A stretch of 64,000 nt of DNA, from NCBI RefSeq assembly GCF_047496725.1, contig NC_132980.1, forward strand, positions 7,608,572 to 7,672,571, in the 5' to 3' direction. The notes under the pieces were generated by a model. The model had not been told where the DNA came from. It made no database searches and saw only the letters and a program-made list of their open reading frames with translations. Origin of the DNA: Anoplolepis gracilipes (Eukaryota > Arthropoda > Insecta > Hymenoptera > Formicidae). The position numbers and the translations under genes were made by a program. Below, piece after piece: positions 36,725-49,816 of this stretch (the stretch's first letter is position 1; each line of letters starts with the position of its first letter).

Positions 36725-37075
36725 AGATTAAATTAAAAACAATAAAGGCATTGATTCGTAATTACAGAGTTATTATTAGTATTTTTATTGATATGTCGTT
36801 TATGTTCAGAAACTAGTTTTTAACATTCGGGATGTTTGACCAACATATGAGGCGTCGCAATTACAGTTAATTTTGTATACTACGTTGGTTTTTTGTATAC
36901 TACTAATTCACTACACATGCGTAGATTTCGTTCATTGTTAATATATTAATTTTGTCACGACATTAAATATTCTATTATATTTATAGTTCTAATTACTCTA
37001 ATTTATTACCTAACTCCGTTATACGATGTATATTTTGCTCTCTACTGCCTTTATTGTTTTTAATTTAATCTTATT
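36725..37075. mobile_element. Possible MITE with 30-bp inverted ends
   Basis: TAAGATTAAATTAAAAACAA plus TAAAGGCA at 36724-36753 has its exact complement near 37046-37074 (TGCCTTTATTGTTTTTAATT plus TAATCTTA). The interior of about 290 bp includes dispersed repeat copy B. No coding capacity. Confidence 0.6.
36833..36925 (+). repeat. Dispersed repeat copy B
   Basis: TGTTTGACCAACATATGAGG followed by CGTCGCAATT. A diverged relative of 8405-8490 (opposite strand). It lies inside the element with inverted ends at 36725-37075. Confidence 0.55.
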
Positions 37076-37099
37076 TACATAAAGAGCCTTGATACTAGT

Positions 37100-38500
37100 T
37101 ATTTAATTTTATTAAATTATATTTATATTATCATTGTATATTCACACTATTCAGATACATGAAGCTTAGCAAGTTGCCTTCAGAGTGCGCATTATATACC
37201 ATTTAGCGATACATGGTGAATGGTAATGTATATTGTGAAAGAGAATGTAGTTAACAATAAAATATAAAAATCCAAAACTGAAAATAATACTACTATGTAT
37301 ATAAACCATAATGTATATTTTTTATGGTGATAGATATAATAGCAGAATATTGTCAGGTAACAATGTATAATATACCTGCTGCTAATAAATTACCGACTAT
37401 TCGTAATGATTATTAGCAATGTTGGCTAAATATATATTATCAATGTTAAGAACGTTTCAAGCTATAAAATTTGAATATTTAGTTGCATTTTTTGCTCCAA
37501 AGATCAAAGTTGATTTATAATAATAAAATCTTCCAAAAGGATATTTAAAAAAAATTTTCTGAAACAAAATATTAAGATTTTATGTAACATATATTATTTT
37601 AACTTTTGCATGTTACAATGACATAATGACCTTAGTAAGCATTATCGTTTTTTATATTTTTTTAAATAAAACACAGTAATTTGTTAATAATACGAAACAC
37701 GTTTGTTTCAAATAATTGAGGGTTTAAATTGATAATATATTGTCTTTATGAATTTATGCTATCAAGATAATAATGAAAAAAGTAGTTAATAATTGACAAT
37801 GGCAAGATTTGAATATTTATCATTTGATAAGCAACTATAGTGCAGATTAAAATCTGCTTATTACATGTAGGAATTATGCAGTCTTCTCAGCAGAGAAAGG
37901 CTAGATGGCAGCATAAGAATAAAATTCATGCTATAATACCTTATGAATAAACCTCCACAAATGTTATATAATATTTTATAATATTATTTTATAAACACTG
38001 TATTTATTTTTATTAACGTAAACATTTGTAAAATTCTTGTTATACAGTTATTATGTACGGTATTGTATAGTTTTTAAAAAATATTGTTTCTATATTTTTT
38101 TTTATTATATATACTCATTTTTTATTATACTGTCTAAATTTCAAATGCACAAAGGAAAATTTAATATATACACACGCACAATATATATATAATGCTGTAT
38201 ATTTCGTTCTACAAATTGATTATTGCTTCTCACTAATCAATTCTAACGTTCGAAGTAGCAAATGACAAATTTACACATTCATATGTCTGTAACAGAATAT
38301 TAACAAAAAGATAAAAAAATAGCTAGAATTAAATATTTATTTTTTTAAATTTATTTTTTTTTTTATATTGATTTTATCTTTTTTACCACATGTCTAAAAA
38401 TAGATGTACATCCATATCTAAAAACGGAAATAGCGTGTCAATTCCATGCTCAAAGAAAATCTCAAGTTTAATAAATAAGAAGTTATGTGTGCATTTATGA
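37100..38500. other. AT-rich intergenic DNA
   Basis: Nothing recognised. Confidence 0.5.
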
Positions 38501-39600
38501 AAAACCTAAATTTTCACGAATGTTTTCGAATCGTTTAACGTTGGCAGTTACGTGATTCGAACATTTATGGTAATTTCAGCGCCGATCGATCACTCTCTTT
38601 CTCTCATCACGCGCGAACAACAAGGCTGAGATTTGCGAAAATGGTGCAAAAATTCCCTCACTTATTTATTACATTCGGTCCACTCACAAATTGATGACTC
38701 ATGTATCACGATTTGTATTTCGCTCCAGGCAATCCTCTTTCGCGCATAATGCACTTTGCACGACAACCTAGTTTATAGACATTCTCACACATGTAATGGA
38801 GTCACGCGTTGCGGACCGTTGTTCTGCAAAAAATAAACGCTGGCACTTCTATTCATACTGATATTTTGGATTTTTGAAGCTGAACCTGAATTTCGAAAAA
38901 CCTGGCATCTGCTAAACTTTTGGTAAACTTGATAAACTTGATACTTTCAGATCTTTGAATTCTAGATGTACGTAATTTTTATATAATTTACACATGTGAC
39001 ATTATTTTGATTACATATTCTGATGAATATAATATTTAAATAATAATATCGCGAATTGAGAAATATAATATCGAGAAAATTATCTGAAAAAATTCATAGG
39101 CCACGCGATGACTAACAATACATATTTCTCGCGAAAGAGAACAAGAGAGGAATGGAATACGATGATACTTAGTCGGTCATACTTAGTTTCTCGGTACGAC
39201 AATTATCGGAGATAGTTTCCTAAAGGATTTTTCGGATCACGAGGGAGATACAATTCACACGTGGGCGTCTTTGTCTTCGACTGGCAACGGCGCAGCGTCC
39301 GTTTCCCAAAGGCGTGGCCATTGATTCGTCTACATCTCGGTCACACATCGTATAGAAAAAGAAAAGAAATCCAGGATTGATCTCACTCTGAAGTATTCGA
39401 ATAGCAACACCCACATCCGCGGCCTGCGGCCATTCATCGGCAGATTCTCTGTCTTGCGATCAACGATTCTCTCTGTTCGACCTCTTACGCTGCTTTGTAT
39501 AATCGTCTTTATGTTCCAAGCAGTACATATCATATACTCACGGAGTTTCACCAATGTCGTTTAACGTGAACAATGATTTAATCAGATCTTCTCTGTCTTT
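38500..39600. other. GC-richer intergenic stretch, no gene identified
   Basis: Composition rises (GCGCCGATCGATCAC, GGAGTCACGCGTTGCGGACC, CGGCCTGCGGCCATTC). Open frames on the minus strand at 39220-39554 overlap one another and match no family I know. It could be a promoter or noncoding exon of an undetected gene. Confidence 0.3.
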
Positions 39601-40084
39601 TTATCTTATTTATAATATGATTCGAGAGAGGGAATCGACTAATTGTAAGCTGCGACTTGAATAATTTGTCTGTTAGTAGTGAATGTATTTCTTTTTAAGT
39701 TAGTATTATATAAACAATAATTTTATATTATTCTGAAATAGTTTAATTCTGATGTAGTATATTACACATCATTTCATGCGATTAAAATAAAAATGGAAAA
39801 GAAAACGTCACGAATCACGCTATCGTTTCGTTTAATTTTCTCGCGTAAATCGAAAGATGGGCAATGAATCAAGATAATCACCTACATTCAAAAGGATTTT
39901 AATTGAAAAGTTTAAACTTTTTAGCCAACAAATTCGCGCCGACTGCGAAAACTTTTATAGAACAGATGCCAAAGCAAATAAAATCATAATGATACTTTCG
40001 TAAAGATGCCGCAATGCGTCTAAAAATCTCTATTAAATAAATATAATACATTATATTTGTATAATATATTTTGTAAGATAACAA

Positions 40085-40195
40085 AGAAAAATAAAAATTA
40101 TAATAAAGAATTTAACAAGTCATTCAAAACGATTTAAAAATCGATTTGAATGATTTGTTAAATACTTTATTATAATTCTTATTTTTTTTCTATAA
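40085..40195. repeat. Hairpin of about 105 bp
   Basis: AATTATAATAAAGAATTTAA ... pairs with TTAAATACTTTATTATAATT. The centre is AACGATTTAAAAATCGATTT. Likely a short foldback element. Confidence 0.75.
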
Positions 40196-40993
40196 AAAAG
40201 TTATATTCTCGATATCTTCATTTACATTATCATTTACATTACATTATCGACATTATCGACAAAAGCTTTATACTCGACGTAAATCAATACGTATACTACA
40301 TATAGTTTATTCATCTTGAATTTAAAAATTAATATTCATAATTTACAGAATTTTAAAGTAATTTATAATATATATAATAAATAAATATATAATAAATTTA
40401 TATTATTTTAAAATTCATTTATTATTAATTTATAAATTGCAAAATGAATAATTTCTTTTATACTTTTAATCTTCATTTATTCACGTTTTAATTTAATTTA
40501 AATTTCATCATATATTATTTTATTGTTACACTAGAAACACTATGCACTTCATATTTTAGTGTTAAATTATATTACAAAACAAAATAAATGCTAATTATAT
40601 TGCCATTTTATTATTAATCAAATAAAGAAGTTATAATTTAATTTGTATGTAATATTAATTAGTTTAGATGTATTTATCTTTATCCTACACAAATCGAGTA
40701 TATTATATGATAGATTATAAGGAAGCAATAAAAAATGAACAGCAATTGAATTGATCCAGCGTTAATTAATGTTACCTGAAGTACAACTGATTCTGAGTAC
40801 AGATTTTGAAAGAAGACAAAAAAAACGAGTTAATTGACTTTTGTTTCCTCTTCATCCTTCTTTTCATTACCTTCTCGAAAAGTAGTTGATTCCAATAAAT
40901 ATTTCTTTTAATCGATTGTCCATTCTTCTATTGCAAGGATATCATTAAGCCGGTCCCCGTCATCACGATTACTCTGGTCGACGCGCGGAGGCT

Positions 40994-41014
40994 GCGAGCG
41001 AGCGAGCGAGCGAG
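40994..41014. repeat. GAGC tetranucleotide repeat
   Basis: Five GAGC units at the start of the GC-rich block. Confidence 0.9.
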
Positions 41015-41229
41015 CATGCCAGCCAGCCGGAGTCGAGGATGGAGAACCAGCCAACGGCTCGAGAAGGCAGTGCACGCCCGGCTGCCGACACGAACGGATG
41101 GCCTACGTTGTCGCTCGCGCCATCACCACGCTCGCCTCGTGATTTTCCTTCCTGTCACGCTCGACCGTCGCTCGCCGTTTGCAAGCCGTGTGATGAGTCG
41201 CGTCTAGGTGTTTAGGCCAGTTATAACAA

Positions 41230-41420
41230 TAGCTCGTCTCTTTTTTTTTCTCTCCTTCTTTTACTCCTTTTCTTTCTGCCGCTCTCTTTTTTTTTTTTTT
41301 TTTTTGTTTTTTTTTTTTTTGTGTCTGTCAGCCCTCTCGTCATTTTCTATTTCATTTTCTTGCCTGACGCTGGCTACCTTCCGCTGGTTCTAAAAAAGAA
41401 AAGAAAAAAAAGAAAGCAAG
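41230..41420. repeat. Long pyrimidine tract followed by a purine tract
   Basis: 41233-41330 is almost all C/T, including two T runs at 41287-41320. 41391-41417 is almost all A/G. Such mirror-capable tracts are common near promoters and can be hard to sequence. Confidence 0.8.
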
Positions 41421-43244
41421 CAACTCTACGTGAAAAATCTTTGTACGACACGTGTTATCTTCGTCGCGCGGGTTGATGGACATCCAGCGCACGAAGCGTC
41501 TGTCACGTGCGTGCGCACATACGAGAGATTGCTACCTGATACTGCTGAGCGGTGTCGCACGTGCGCGATATACGTATTAAAAAGCTGCGTCGCGGACATG
41601 CGTGTACGCGTACGAATATAGGTTGCGTGCGACATACGTGTGCACAGATAATGAACAGCGTGCGAATGTACGCCGCGAATGAATCGCCGCCTGTGTAATC
41701 CTGTTGATGGTGCAGCCGAAATCAACCGTTGACGTTGTCAAGCTATCATAGCAGAGCGCGCGTGGCGCGATCAGCTGATCGCACGGAACCGAGTGGAGCG
41801 CCGTGCGAGCAAGCGCTACCCGCCCGTTCGTCGGCGACAGTCGGCCACCAACGGCTCCGTTCGCGCGTCATCGTCGCACGTCGTCGCACATCGTCGCCCG
41901 TCGCCCACCCGTCGTGTCACCCCGTGCCGTCCCGTATACGGCAGTACGGGCGCGCCGACGACGGTCAGAGGACGTTTTTCGTGTGTATATTTACCGTCGG
42001 CTCGCACGACACGCGCGCGTGTCCCGTCATGCCGGCAGTTCGCGATAAACGTGTGTCCGCGAGCGGACGATCGTCGGCGATGAAACGAGTCGACCGCGAC
42101 GAGACGATTCGTCGGTGATCAGTGATGATGTCGACCGCATCGGTGTGAACGTTACCGCAGAAAGAAGTCATCGAGCGTCCGCGACATTTTCGCGCGCATC
42201 ACACCCACGGAGAAGAGCTTCACCTTCGGCGGGGAACAGTGCTGACGATCGTCGCCCGAATAAGCTCGTCTGCCACGGGACATCGAGGGTCGCGTTTTCA
42301 CGAAAAGGATTACGCTCGTCGCGAGTTTCGGTATTGACTGTACATAATCGCGCGCCAGCCGAACGAGTCGACGAGCGTGTGCGTCGCACAGGAGCAATGT
42401 GACCCGAGCCTCAAAACATTACTGGATATGTGTGGATATTTTGATTTTGCGGCATCTCGTCCAGCGGTCTCGTCGTATTTACAATATACAACGAAAGGAG
42501 CGCGTGCCATGGTAAACCCTCGTCAAACGCCACCTGTCGTTTTTGCGATCGGCAAGTTGGTTTGAAAATTCTCAAGCTCGCGCCCTCTCTTCCTTCCTCC
42601 CTTCCCCTCCCGTCCCGCTCATAATATCGAGAAGTGCGCTGGCGTCGAGATTTCCGACGCAGTTTCGACGGATCGTTCGGCGATTCGGGATGGCACTCGG
42701 ACTCTGGCCCGTGTCGGGAAGTTTTCGCGGAAATTCGAACTAAAAACTGCCGGTATCGTCGACCGCGAGCGTGATTACACGCACTCTGTTTGTGACAATC
42801 GTGTTCATTGTGCCTCGCGCGACTTTCGCGGAAAGATTCTCTCACCGTGATTCATATCGAGTGTGTCGGTTTTTCGGTCGGGTTTCGTGCGCGCGTGTTG
42901 AACGGTTAACGAAAAAGTGGAAAGTCTGTGATAGAGGCGTCCCTCGGATTAAACCAAGAGGCGCAGGCTGTAGCAGGTTCCGGGAAGCAGTTTCTCGAGA
43001 TAACTCTGTGGTGAGTAACGTATACATGTGTGTCAATTTAAGTACTTTACTATGGAACAAAACCAAAATAGCATATATTTCTCAATCGTGCGAAGCGTCT
43101 CGTTGTTTACAAACATAACGACATGAACCTATATTCATAAATATATTTGTTAGTACTCCCGAATTCGCGGGAAGCGAATACATAATATGCTAGCTATAAT
43201 TTCTTCTTAGCATTATCTCGTAAAATTCAGAGTTGATTTCAGTT

Positions 43245-43377
43245 ATGCCCAACGCCCAATAGAGAAAATACTAAGAATTAGATATTATGAATAAGAGAGA
43301 GAGATATATATATATATATCTCCTAATATTTAATATTTAACTTCTATTGCTAATATTTTCTCTATTGTGCGTGGGGC
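43245..43377. mobile_element. Small MITE-like hairpin
   Basis: GCCCAACGCCCAATAGAGAA / AATA at the left pairs with TATTTTCTCTATTGTGCGTG / GGGC at the right (about 24 bp, imperfect). The span is about 130 bp with a TA/GA-rich middle. Confidence 0.6.
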
Positions 43378-43839
43378 TTTAAATGTTTTAAGACATAATT
43401 CCCGAGTTATAAAACGTTGAAGATGAAATGTTCTCTTTATGGTTTAAATTTTAGAAACGGAAATAAATAATAGATAACGAAAGCTTAATGTGAAATTTTA
43501 ATTTGAGATTTAAATATATTAATTATATTTATTTTTATTTTTATAATTATCATAATATTATTATAATATTTTTTATATACTCTGTGTAAAATATATTTAT
43601 GATGTAAAATTATAATAATAACATTGCTTGATATTTTTGATGAAAAATCTAACGAATGATTCTGGTGAAAAATCGATCTTGAAATTCACCTTAAATTTGA
43701 TGAAAAATGCTGCGTATTTATATAGTCATTAATATATATTTTGTAATATCTAACATTATTTATCAAGAAATTATTTTTTTTTATCGTGGATTTATTAAGC
43801 GCTCGACTACTTTACGATTGTGAAAATCCGATACCACCA

Positions 43840-44140
43840 CGAATTGGGGTTTTTATACTCGGAAAAGTTACGAACTAACCCATCGGCACATCTAGTATCT
43901 ACGAGTCGTCGGTCAGTCGTCGCAGAGTCGACGAACCTCTATCGATCTTTACTTTCTATCTACGTTCATCCTCCCCCCGTTTATTCGTGCAGTAGAAACG
44001 TCAGTCATTCGTCGTTGCTATTGTTATTGCTCGCCAAATTTTGCGCTTCGATCTTCGAGAACGAAGCGCGCAAAAATATTATTCCGTCCATTTTTAAATA
44101 TTCTCAGTTATGTCGTGCTCGTCTATTATCGTGACTTGTG
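43840..44140 (+). promoter_or_regulatory. Candidate alternative promoter
   Basis: A CpG-bearing island in AT-rich DNA with a TTTTTATAC box (about 43850) and an initiator-like GGTCAGTCG (43911-43919). No donor of good quality closes an exon nearby, so support is weak. Confidence 0.2.
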
Positions 44141-45259
44141 AATATTAGAGAAGAGATTAATTTATGGCAGTAAATAAGTTTTACAGAGATAAACATTAAG
44201 GAAAGTTTATTATACTAATTAATTGTTATTAATATCAAGTTATTAATATCTGGTTATGTGTATATATACTTATATATTTCGCGAGAAAGGAGAAAGAAAG
44301 AAAGAGAAAAAATGAGCGAAGGTTGCGATAAGCACAGAAAAATCAGCGTCTATATGAAGCAAATATTGATAACGTATGCTACTAATAGTGTGATCGATAA
44401 TAAACGAATAACGCCCATACATAGTGCAAGTATACTCGCACGCGCGATAAGCGATTGGCAATAAGTGTCGATATGCGATCGCAGCAACTATTTTCCGCCA
44501 GAAAACACCGATATCTTTCTCGCGTGGTATAATTGTCCTTTCTTCTCGTTATTCAAAGGCTGAATGTGCGCTCGAGAATTTAGCTTTATCCAGATAGTAC
44601 AAATTCTTAACGCTCACGACTAAAAATCATTGCTTAATCTTGCTTGTACCGGAATTCGTTATGCACAAATCTGCTATCTTTATTATAAGAGTAAAGATAT
44701 TCTGAAGTGGACACTCAACCATGCATGCCTGTATTAGTACATGTATTAATTTGTCGGAATGACCCACACGAGAGTGATAAAAGCAGCAATAATTGCAGGC
44801 GCAGTTCGCAATGTAAATTTATATCGCGATAGAGCAAATTATTAATAACATGTGCAGTAATGTAACTGAAAACTTGAGAACCAGAAATAACCATCAAATA
44901 TCGTTTTTATGAGAAGATTAATTATGGAAAAAAATAATTATTATTTTTTATACGCATTAATATATACAAATAAAACACAGAACACGTAATGTGCTGCGAT
45001 AGAGAAATAATTAATTTTTTTTATATTATTTATAGTATATCTCTGAATAGAAAATGGAATATTTTTCAGGCAGTAGATATATGATTCTATTTCTAAATTA
45101 ATTGTAGACAGCTAGATATAAAAATAGAAAGATAATATAAATATATTTGAAAAATAAATTCTTTTTAACTGAATTATTGCGACATTTTTGAGGAAATACA
45201 TAACGTAAAACTGTTTACGACGTAATTATATAGATACGAAAACAGCGTCTTCGCATAAA

Positions 45260-45978
45260 ACACTCGAGAATTCCGGGCTCGTCACTGGTGGAGATAAACG
45301 CTCAGTTGTCGCGAGGGTGGTCCGTACATAGTGACTTGAAGCTTTGCGTGTCTACGTATATATATGTGCATGTGCACGCACAGAGCGCGTCTTAATTTGC
45401 GGTCGCACGTTCCTGATTCGGTTTACTCGCGGCGATGCAACCCGACGAATAACGTTTTCTCGCAGTTGCATCGTGAGCCATGCAGGCTGAGGGACAAAGA
45501 GATAGAGAGGAGAAATGCAGTGTTATTAGTCGTTCGCAGTTATTTCATTTGCGATTCTCTCGGCGGTCGAGTACACGCGGCTTCGGGTGTAATAATTGTC
45601 AGATTTACGAGAGGCTCGCCACCGACGACCGGAGCCCCGGCGACAAAGCCTCGTCGAAGCGTGTCCGGAAAGTTATAACCCACGAGAAGTACTGTTAATC
45701 GCCTAACGTGAGAGTCCCGCGGCATCGAAGAATAGTTTAGTCTCCGTTTTCTATCTCTTTCTGTCATCTTCATTTTTTTTTTATCTTATCAGGGATCGAC
45801 GTAACATCGACGGTGCCGCGTCGCATTCATATTTTAATGAGATAGCGCATCAGTTCTTTCCATTGTATACAATTATTTCGTCTCCACCTCTGTAACTCCT
45901 CGCAATTTTTAAATTTTAAATTGTGATTTTCATTAAATTTTTAACATCTCGACGATCTGTTAAGTAGGTTTCATCAAG
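45260..45978 (+). promoter_or_regulatory. Candidate alternative promoter and first exon
   Basis: An initiator-like GCTCAGTTGTCGCG (about 45310) opens a CpG-rich stretch of 660 bp. It is followed by a good donor, ATCAAG then GTAAGT, at 45979. Open frames inside are short and conflicting, which suits a noncoding leader exon. Confidence 0.3.
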
Positions 45979-48387
45979 GTAAGTTTAATTCGTTAAATAT
46001 TAATCTTTACTGTTTTCATTTAGATTATTATCAGAGTTAAATTACGAAATGGTATTAAATTTTAAAACTTTATACATTATTTTCCCATCATATTAAATAA
46101 AAACAGTTTGTAATTTAATTTGAAAATATTTTTGCTTGGCAGAGAGAATTATTATTTTTATGTTATATATTGTATATATAATTTATTATATCTATATATT
46201 TTATCATAAAATTAAAATTTGTTAAAATAGTATTGATATAAATAACATAATTTAAACACTACAATAAAAAAAGATTATAAAACTACGTAAAAGTTTTACG
46301 AACATATAATAAAAATTTCTCCAAATAAAAATATAAATTTTGCCAAAATTGCAACGCATTGTGAACGCATTTATTTGATTCATTTAATTTGCGAATAAAC
46401 ACGTACAAGGAAAAAAACAAAGAAACTATCTCCTAATTTATTAATAGCCAAATTGGTTATCGCTCTAACATAATCTGCTTTTGACCGAAATATTATAATC
46501 TTTTCGGACGAAATTTATGTGGATAAGCATACATTTTTTTCGAATTATAAATACGCGATAGAGAAATTGATCATTAATCGTTTGCGTAGCTTCTAATTAA
46601 GTAGTCCAAACATTTAATAGCGATATATTATCGCTCAGTTAAAACAAATTTTTTATTTGTGAAATCTTCCGACCATGTTTTATCACAAATTTTATATATT
46701 ATAATTTTTGTGATTCCTCGTTTATGTAGATTTATTTGGAGTGGATCGTAATATTATAAATACATGAAAATAAAACTTTAAAATGAGCAATCGCATTCTG
46801 TATACATTCGACAATTTTTAAGGCAATTTTAAACATAAGGAAAAATATTGAATATTTTTTAAGGTACGCCATTATTTTTGTGAATTTGGAGAATGTGTGT
46901 ACATTTTTTAATATTACATGTTTTTTTTTTCAACATTCAATATTGAAATCTATTTTTTACTAATAATGTCTTTAATTAATATTCTAAGTGGAGACCACAC
47001 ACACACTTGAAATTGAACAAAGAGCAAAATTTCGTCATTTATGTGTGTCTTTGAATTTAATTCATACGAACCATAAAAAATTGTACGTTGTTATTTACCG
47101 ACTTAAAGACCATCGATACTTCGACATTCCTGTTAAGAAAACGTTGACTGCAAATAGCTCAAATAATCTCTAGACGCAACTAAAAATCACTCAGTGACAC
47201 CTCGTCGCACACGACGACTGGCCTTCCTCGACGAGACACTCGAGTCGCGCGAGACGTGTTCTACCTCGCGTATTCCTTATTTACTCACACATCGAATCGG
47301 CAGAGTGGTTTGCGGAACAGCCGCACGGTCAAACAGGTGGCGAGCCGCGGCTCTTAACTGTAAACGGACGTTTTCAATTCTTAGGAAGAGATCGGTCGCA
47401 CTTGAAATACCATCGGTTTCGATCAGACCCTCTCACCCTTCTCTTTCTCTCTCTTCCTCTCTTTCGCGTAATGTAAACTTTATATGATTTTATAAGCGGA
47501 TTAAATATGCGTGCACGTGTGTGGGAATAGAGCAACGAGCATTGCATAATATTCACGCAGCCGTCGTCGATGAGATCATTTCCGTGACTTCCTGACATTG
47601 ATTCTCGTAAACTCGACCTACGTATAAACGCACATATTTGCATTTAATCGGCGCGCGCGAGTTCCTACGATCGGCAGCGCGACGGTCGAGATAGGCTGCT
47701 GCCTGTCAGATTGTTGACACAACCAGTGACACGTTTAATAGGATTATTTATGCTCTCGGAGGCGCTTAAACGGCCCCTGCGTCCGTATCGACTTCATCTA
47801 CCTGACGGCGCGTAGCATAATTATGTCGACACGCACGTGGCATGTATGTATCTCGTTCGTCGCGTCGGCCGCGTCGACGACGCCTAGACCCTGATCCCTG
47901 ATCCCGTCTTCGAGATGAGATCTGTATATGTTACGATACTTTCACTGTGATCTTTGTGTCTCTGCGCCGGGCATAATTTAGTTATCGATGTGGAAAATAT
48001 TAATTTATAGTCATCTTATTAATTCCTTGATGATCCAAAAATTTCGTTAGCGCATAGAATATCTCATTTAGTATCCTATAACGTCAATTAAACGTCAATT
48101 AAATAAAGTGTCTCTTTTATTATTATTTTATATCATTAAATTATTTAATTTGATTAATATTTAAACTTTCTTTAAAGATTTCTTTAGAATGACGAATTAA
48201 CAAATATAACAGTAAGTAAAGACTGCAAATACGAAATAGGTCAAGAGTATGCAAAAAAAAAAAAAAAAAAAGAAAGATGTCTTGAATCTCTAAGGTATAT
48301 AATGAAATATTTTGTTATATAGATACAAAGCCAGAATATATTGACAGTGAAACAAGAGAAAGACACGTGTTTCATAGATTCGTGTTG

Positions 48388-48413
48388 TTTTTTTTTTTTT
48401 TTTTTTTTTTTTT
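48388..48413. repeat. Poly-T tract
   Basis: Uninterrupted run of T. A poly-A run at about 48250-48271 precedes it by 120 bp, so the pair could form a hairpin. Confidence 0.9.
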
Positions 48414-49754
48414 CATTTGAATACGCAAGAGACGGGGAATTGTGCGAGTAGGTTTGCATAAAGTTGACATAATGAGATTGTACCTTGAATTATAAGAGCG
48501 CTAACGTTATTGACGGTAATTACTCGCTCCGATGTGGATTAAATGTTTCAGATATATATCTAATGTTCGTTTTTTCGTTACTGCGGACTTTCACTCGTTG
48601 TTTAATTGTTGGTATCTAATTCAACGTTTGCGTAGAACGTGTATCGTTCAAATACGTTACATGCTTATATAAGTGTCGATGACGTATGCGTGTATGCGTG
48701 ACGTATATATTATACATATAAACGCACATGCACGTACTAAAGCCGAGCAGCCAGTCAACAGGCGGTTTTGAGATGAGCTGCAGGCTTACAGTTGGATAAC
48801 CACCACCACCACCACCAACAATCATTAATTACACTTGTTTCAGCTGTCTGCAGAAAAATTCATTGCGCTAAAGCATTATTCTGCATTTCTTAAGAAGATC
48901 TTTGTTGCTGTACGTTCGCGAAAGGCACGCGTGTTCATTTTCATGACCATTTTAATGGCGCATAAAAAAATTTACGCGCCCATTAAACCATAGTGTGTCC
49001 TCATCAGCCATATATTATGTTCGACTATGCTTTCAGGCTGCTTAAAATTATATACGTCAAACATTGTAATAGCTGAGATAGGACTTCTAAATTATTCTAA
49101 TAAACCATAATATCTATGTAATATATCTTCAATGAATTTATATGCTTTAATCTTTTTGAATATTCTGAAAAATATAAATTTTTTTGTTTCCCTTGTACAT
49201 GTGTATATGTTTGCCGAGTAGTTTTGATATCCGTAACTGATAGCGATTGTTCAGCGTTATCGTTTTAGATTTAAAATGCGTGCAAAGGATTAAAAGAAAA
49301 ATTAGACCAAGCTGTAAACTGTTTATAAATCGATGAACAGCGACCCTTTTTCATCGCTGTCCCCTTGCTTTTCGTGTTTACCGACTAAAGTTTTCACTAG
49401 AGCCACGAGTAATTTTATGTAACCCTTTGAGCGTGGGTTTCTCCTACCGGAACTTTTCTTTTTATCCATCGACGAAACGTATTAGGGCGTTAAATCGACC
49501 GTAATCCGACCGTAATCGCATAGCAACAGCTCTCATCTCCGTCTGCTTTGAGAATAACCAATTTCGCGCGAAGCACGACGTAATTGCATCTTTAATTGGT
49601 TTCGATTAATTGGATCTCGTCGTACTAAAACGCCGACGAAAGCGTTTGCGCTCGGGTTTGAGATTGTCTGGGCGACTTCGATAGCGAGAAAACGACGGAT
49701 AGACGACGAGACGGCGATAAGGCGATAAATTATCGCGACGCGACGGAAAAGCGC

Positions 49755-49816
49755 GATTCTGTCTCCCTCTCCCTCTCTCCCTCTCTTTCTCTCTCTCTCT
49801 TTCTTTCTCTCTTTCT
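49755..49816. repeat. CT/CCCT-rich simple repeat
   Basis: TCTCCCTCTCCCTCTCTCCC grading into CTCTTT repeats. Confidence 0.85.

Larger units (their letters stand above)
40980..43010 (+). promoter_or_regulatory. CpG-rich promoter and probable noncoding first exon of a plus-strand gene
   Basis: Composition changes abruptly at about 40.97 kb to CpG-rich DNA. The block ends in a strong donor, CTCTGTG then GTGAGTAACG (43011). Open frames in it overlap on both strands and are mutually inconsistent. The longest start at GTG or TTG codons rather than ATG. A short upstream ORF starts with ATG at 42509 and stops after 19 codons. The natural reading is promoter plus long 5'UTR exon, with the start of transcription somewhere after the pyrimidine tract (41230-41330). 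The gene cannot be named. The strand is inferred from the donor. Confidence 0.4.

Noticed and set aside
41729..42118. 129-codon frame in the CpG-rich block
   Set aside because: Starts at TTG, overlaps other frames on both strands, is Arg/Ser/Ala-rich from CpG content and shows no domain.
42771..43118. Frame with a signal-peptide-like start ending at the 43010 donor in phase 0
   Set aside because: Begins with GTG and has no in-frame ATG before the donor, so it is not a plausible eukaryotic start exon.
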